Source: JBFMGS01 sp040752635 (GTDB lineage Bacteria > Bacillota > SHA-98 > UBA4971). Taken from it: DNA of 8,297 nt. Made by a program: the position numbers and the translations under genes. Under the pieces are notes generated by a model. It did not search any database. It was not told the origin of the DNA and was given only the letters and a program-made list of their open reading frames with translations. Below are positions 7,492 through 8,297 of the stretch, piece by piece. Each line of letters starts with the position of its first letter. Position 1 is the stretch's first letter. The DNA is taken from the NCBI GenBank assembly GCA_040752635.1, contig JBFMGS010000079.1:1-8297 (forward strand), written 5' to 3'.

Positions 7492-8193
7492 TTATGGTCT
7501 AGGCTGCTCGGCCGCGAGCTTGTAACCCAGCGCATACACAGTGAGAATTCGCCTGGGGTTTGCAGGGTCGTCTTCGATCTTCTTTCGCAGGTTGCTTACA
7601 TGCGTATCGATGGACCGCTCGTAACCCGCGTATGCCTCGCCCAGAGCCGCATTGACCAGTTGTAGCCGGCTTGCGACTCTGCCCGGCCGTTCGGCGAGGA
7701 AACTCAAGATGGCGAATTCCGTCGGCGTCAGCGCCACGGGGCGCCCTGCAACCGTGACTTCATGGCGGTCGATGTCAATCGTTATGTCGCCGACCTGAAG
7801 AACGCTCCGCAGGTCCGCCGCGCCCTTCCCAGCCCTTCTAAGAACCGCCCGCACTCGGGCCGCAAGTTCCCGAAGACTGAAGGGCTTTGTAATGTAATCG
7901 TCGGCGCCGAGCTCCAATCCCAACACGCGATCTATCTCCTCGGACTTCGCCGTGAGCATGACTACCGGAACGTTGCTTGTCGCGCGCACTTCCCGGCAGA
8001 CGTCAAGCCCGCTTTTCCCAGGAAGCATCAGGTCAAGGATGATGAGGTCGGGACGGGTCCTGCGGAAGAGCTCGAGACCCGACGACCCATCCTGAGCCCA
8101 TGTCACCAGGTACCCCTGGGCCTCCAGGTATTCTTCAATCATGTTACCTATTGCCGCCTCGTCGTCTATAACGAGCACGCGCAACTTTTCCAT
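7492..8193 (-). CDS. OmpR/PhoB-family response regulator
   Basis: This is a 233-residue DNA-binding regulator paired with the downstream kinase. The receiver domain (1-115) starts LRVLVIDDE with acidic pocket Asp 10/Asp 11, the phospho-acceptor is Asp 54 in LDLMLPGKSG, the switch Thr is residue 81 (MLTAKS), and the conserved Lys is residue 103 (ITKPFS). The C-terminal winged helix (about 125-230) includes LTPTEFAILSFLAERPGRV, the recognition-helix region RSIDTHVSNLRKKIEDD and a wing ending ALGYKL. Phosphorylation should promote dimer binding to direct repeats. I chose the ATG at 8193 because family members start two to five residues before the first strand. A GTG at 8235 in the same frame would add 14 residues but lacks a good ribosome site. 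Gene order regulator-then-kinase on one strand suggests one transcript. Target genes cannot be deduced here. Confidence 0.93.
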   Translation of the reverse strand: MEKLRVLVIDDEAAIGNMIEEYLEAQGYLVTWAQDGSSGLELFRRTRPDLIILDLMLPGKSGLDVCREVRATSNVPVVMLTAKSEEIDRVLGLELGADDYITKPFSLRELAARVRAVLRRAGKGAADLRSVLQVGDITIDIDRHEVTVAGRPVALTPTEFAILSFLAERPGRVASRLQLVNAALGEAYAGYERSIDTHVSNLRKKIEDDPANPRRILTVYALGYKLAAEQPRP

Positions 8194-8297
8194 CCCAGCA
8201 TCCCACCCTAAGTTGGCGGCTAAAACGCGCACCACTTTTCAACACGTGAAGTCTGCTACCGTTTGAAACGTCCCCATGCAGGCATCGATAACCGCCT
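8194..8297 (-). promoter_or_regulatory. Leader/upstream region of the two-component operon
   Basis: This is the only non-coding stretch ahead of the regulator, so the operon promoter should lie here or beyond the window. It holds an inverted repeat CGTTTGAAACG (8260-8270) and the palindrome CACGTG (8243-8248), possible operator sites. No pair of -35/-10 boxes with proper spacing is convincing. A weak GGGTGGGA purine run lies about ten bases before the regulator's ATG. Confidence 0.3.

Noticed and set aside
8240..8270. Possible sigma-70 promoter on the - strand (TTCAAA with a box 17 bases downstream)
   Set aside because: The -10 candidate TGTTGA matches the consensus at only two of six positions.
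1..8297. CRISPR array, tRNA, IS element or transposase, long terminal repeats
   Set aside because: No regularly spaced repeats, cloverleaf-like sequence, transposase motif or paired terminal inverted repeats were found on either strand by eye.

Overview
The window looks like the junction of a phage-defence-type operon (+ strand, 1-5882) and a two-component regulatory locus (- strand, 6026-8193) in a fairly GC-rich bacterium. Genes are tightly packed, Shine-Dalgarno sites are strong (GGAGGG, AAAGGAG, GAGGG), and the regulator/kinase pair has the OmpR/BaeS-like look common in high-GC Bacillota. The phylum is only a weak inference; no rRNA or other taxonomic marker is present.

Left part: four + strand genes overlap stop-to-start. 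They are (1) the 3' end of a gene whose product resembles the C-terminus of a DUF1156-type adenine DNA methyltransferase, cut by the window edge; (2) an ABC/AAA_21-type ATPase with Walker A, signature, Walker B and H-loop motifs; (3) a 213-residue protein of the kind that partners such ATPases (MAD4-like or Toprim-like by recollection, not by search); and (4) an 1100-residue DUF499-type AAA+ ATPase. The junctions are GTGA (4 nt), ATGA (4 nt) and an 8-nt overlap, so the genes are probably translated as one coupled unit. DUF1156 methylases and DUF499 ATPases are known genomic partners in predicted defence islands. The notable point is an ATPase/partner pair, resembling the MAD3/MAD4 and PARIS/OLD logic, sitting between them. 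A working model is self/non-self marking by methylation, a DUF499 NTP-driven sensor or remodeller, and an ATPase-gated effector. No classical restriction nuclease motif is visible in the window; missing parts could lie upstream of base 1.

Middle: 5883-6025 is a 143-base gap. It has a good ribosome-binding site followed by a short open frame that runs into the 3' end of the kinase gene. It may be a leftover 5' end of another cassette gene, cut at the island boundary.

Right part: a response regulator and a sensor histidine kinase on the - strand form a two-gene operon (regulator first, 74-nt gap) that converges on the defence cassette. Both have all their key residues and look functional. Nothing in the sequence links them to the defence genes. 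The last ~100 bases (8194-8297) hold the regulator's leader, with small palindromes but no convincing promoter.
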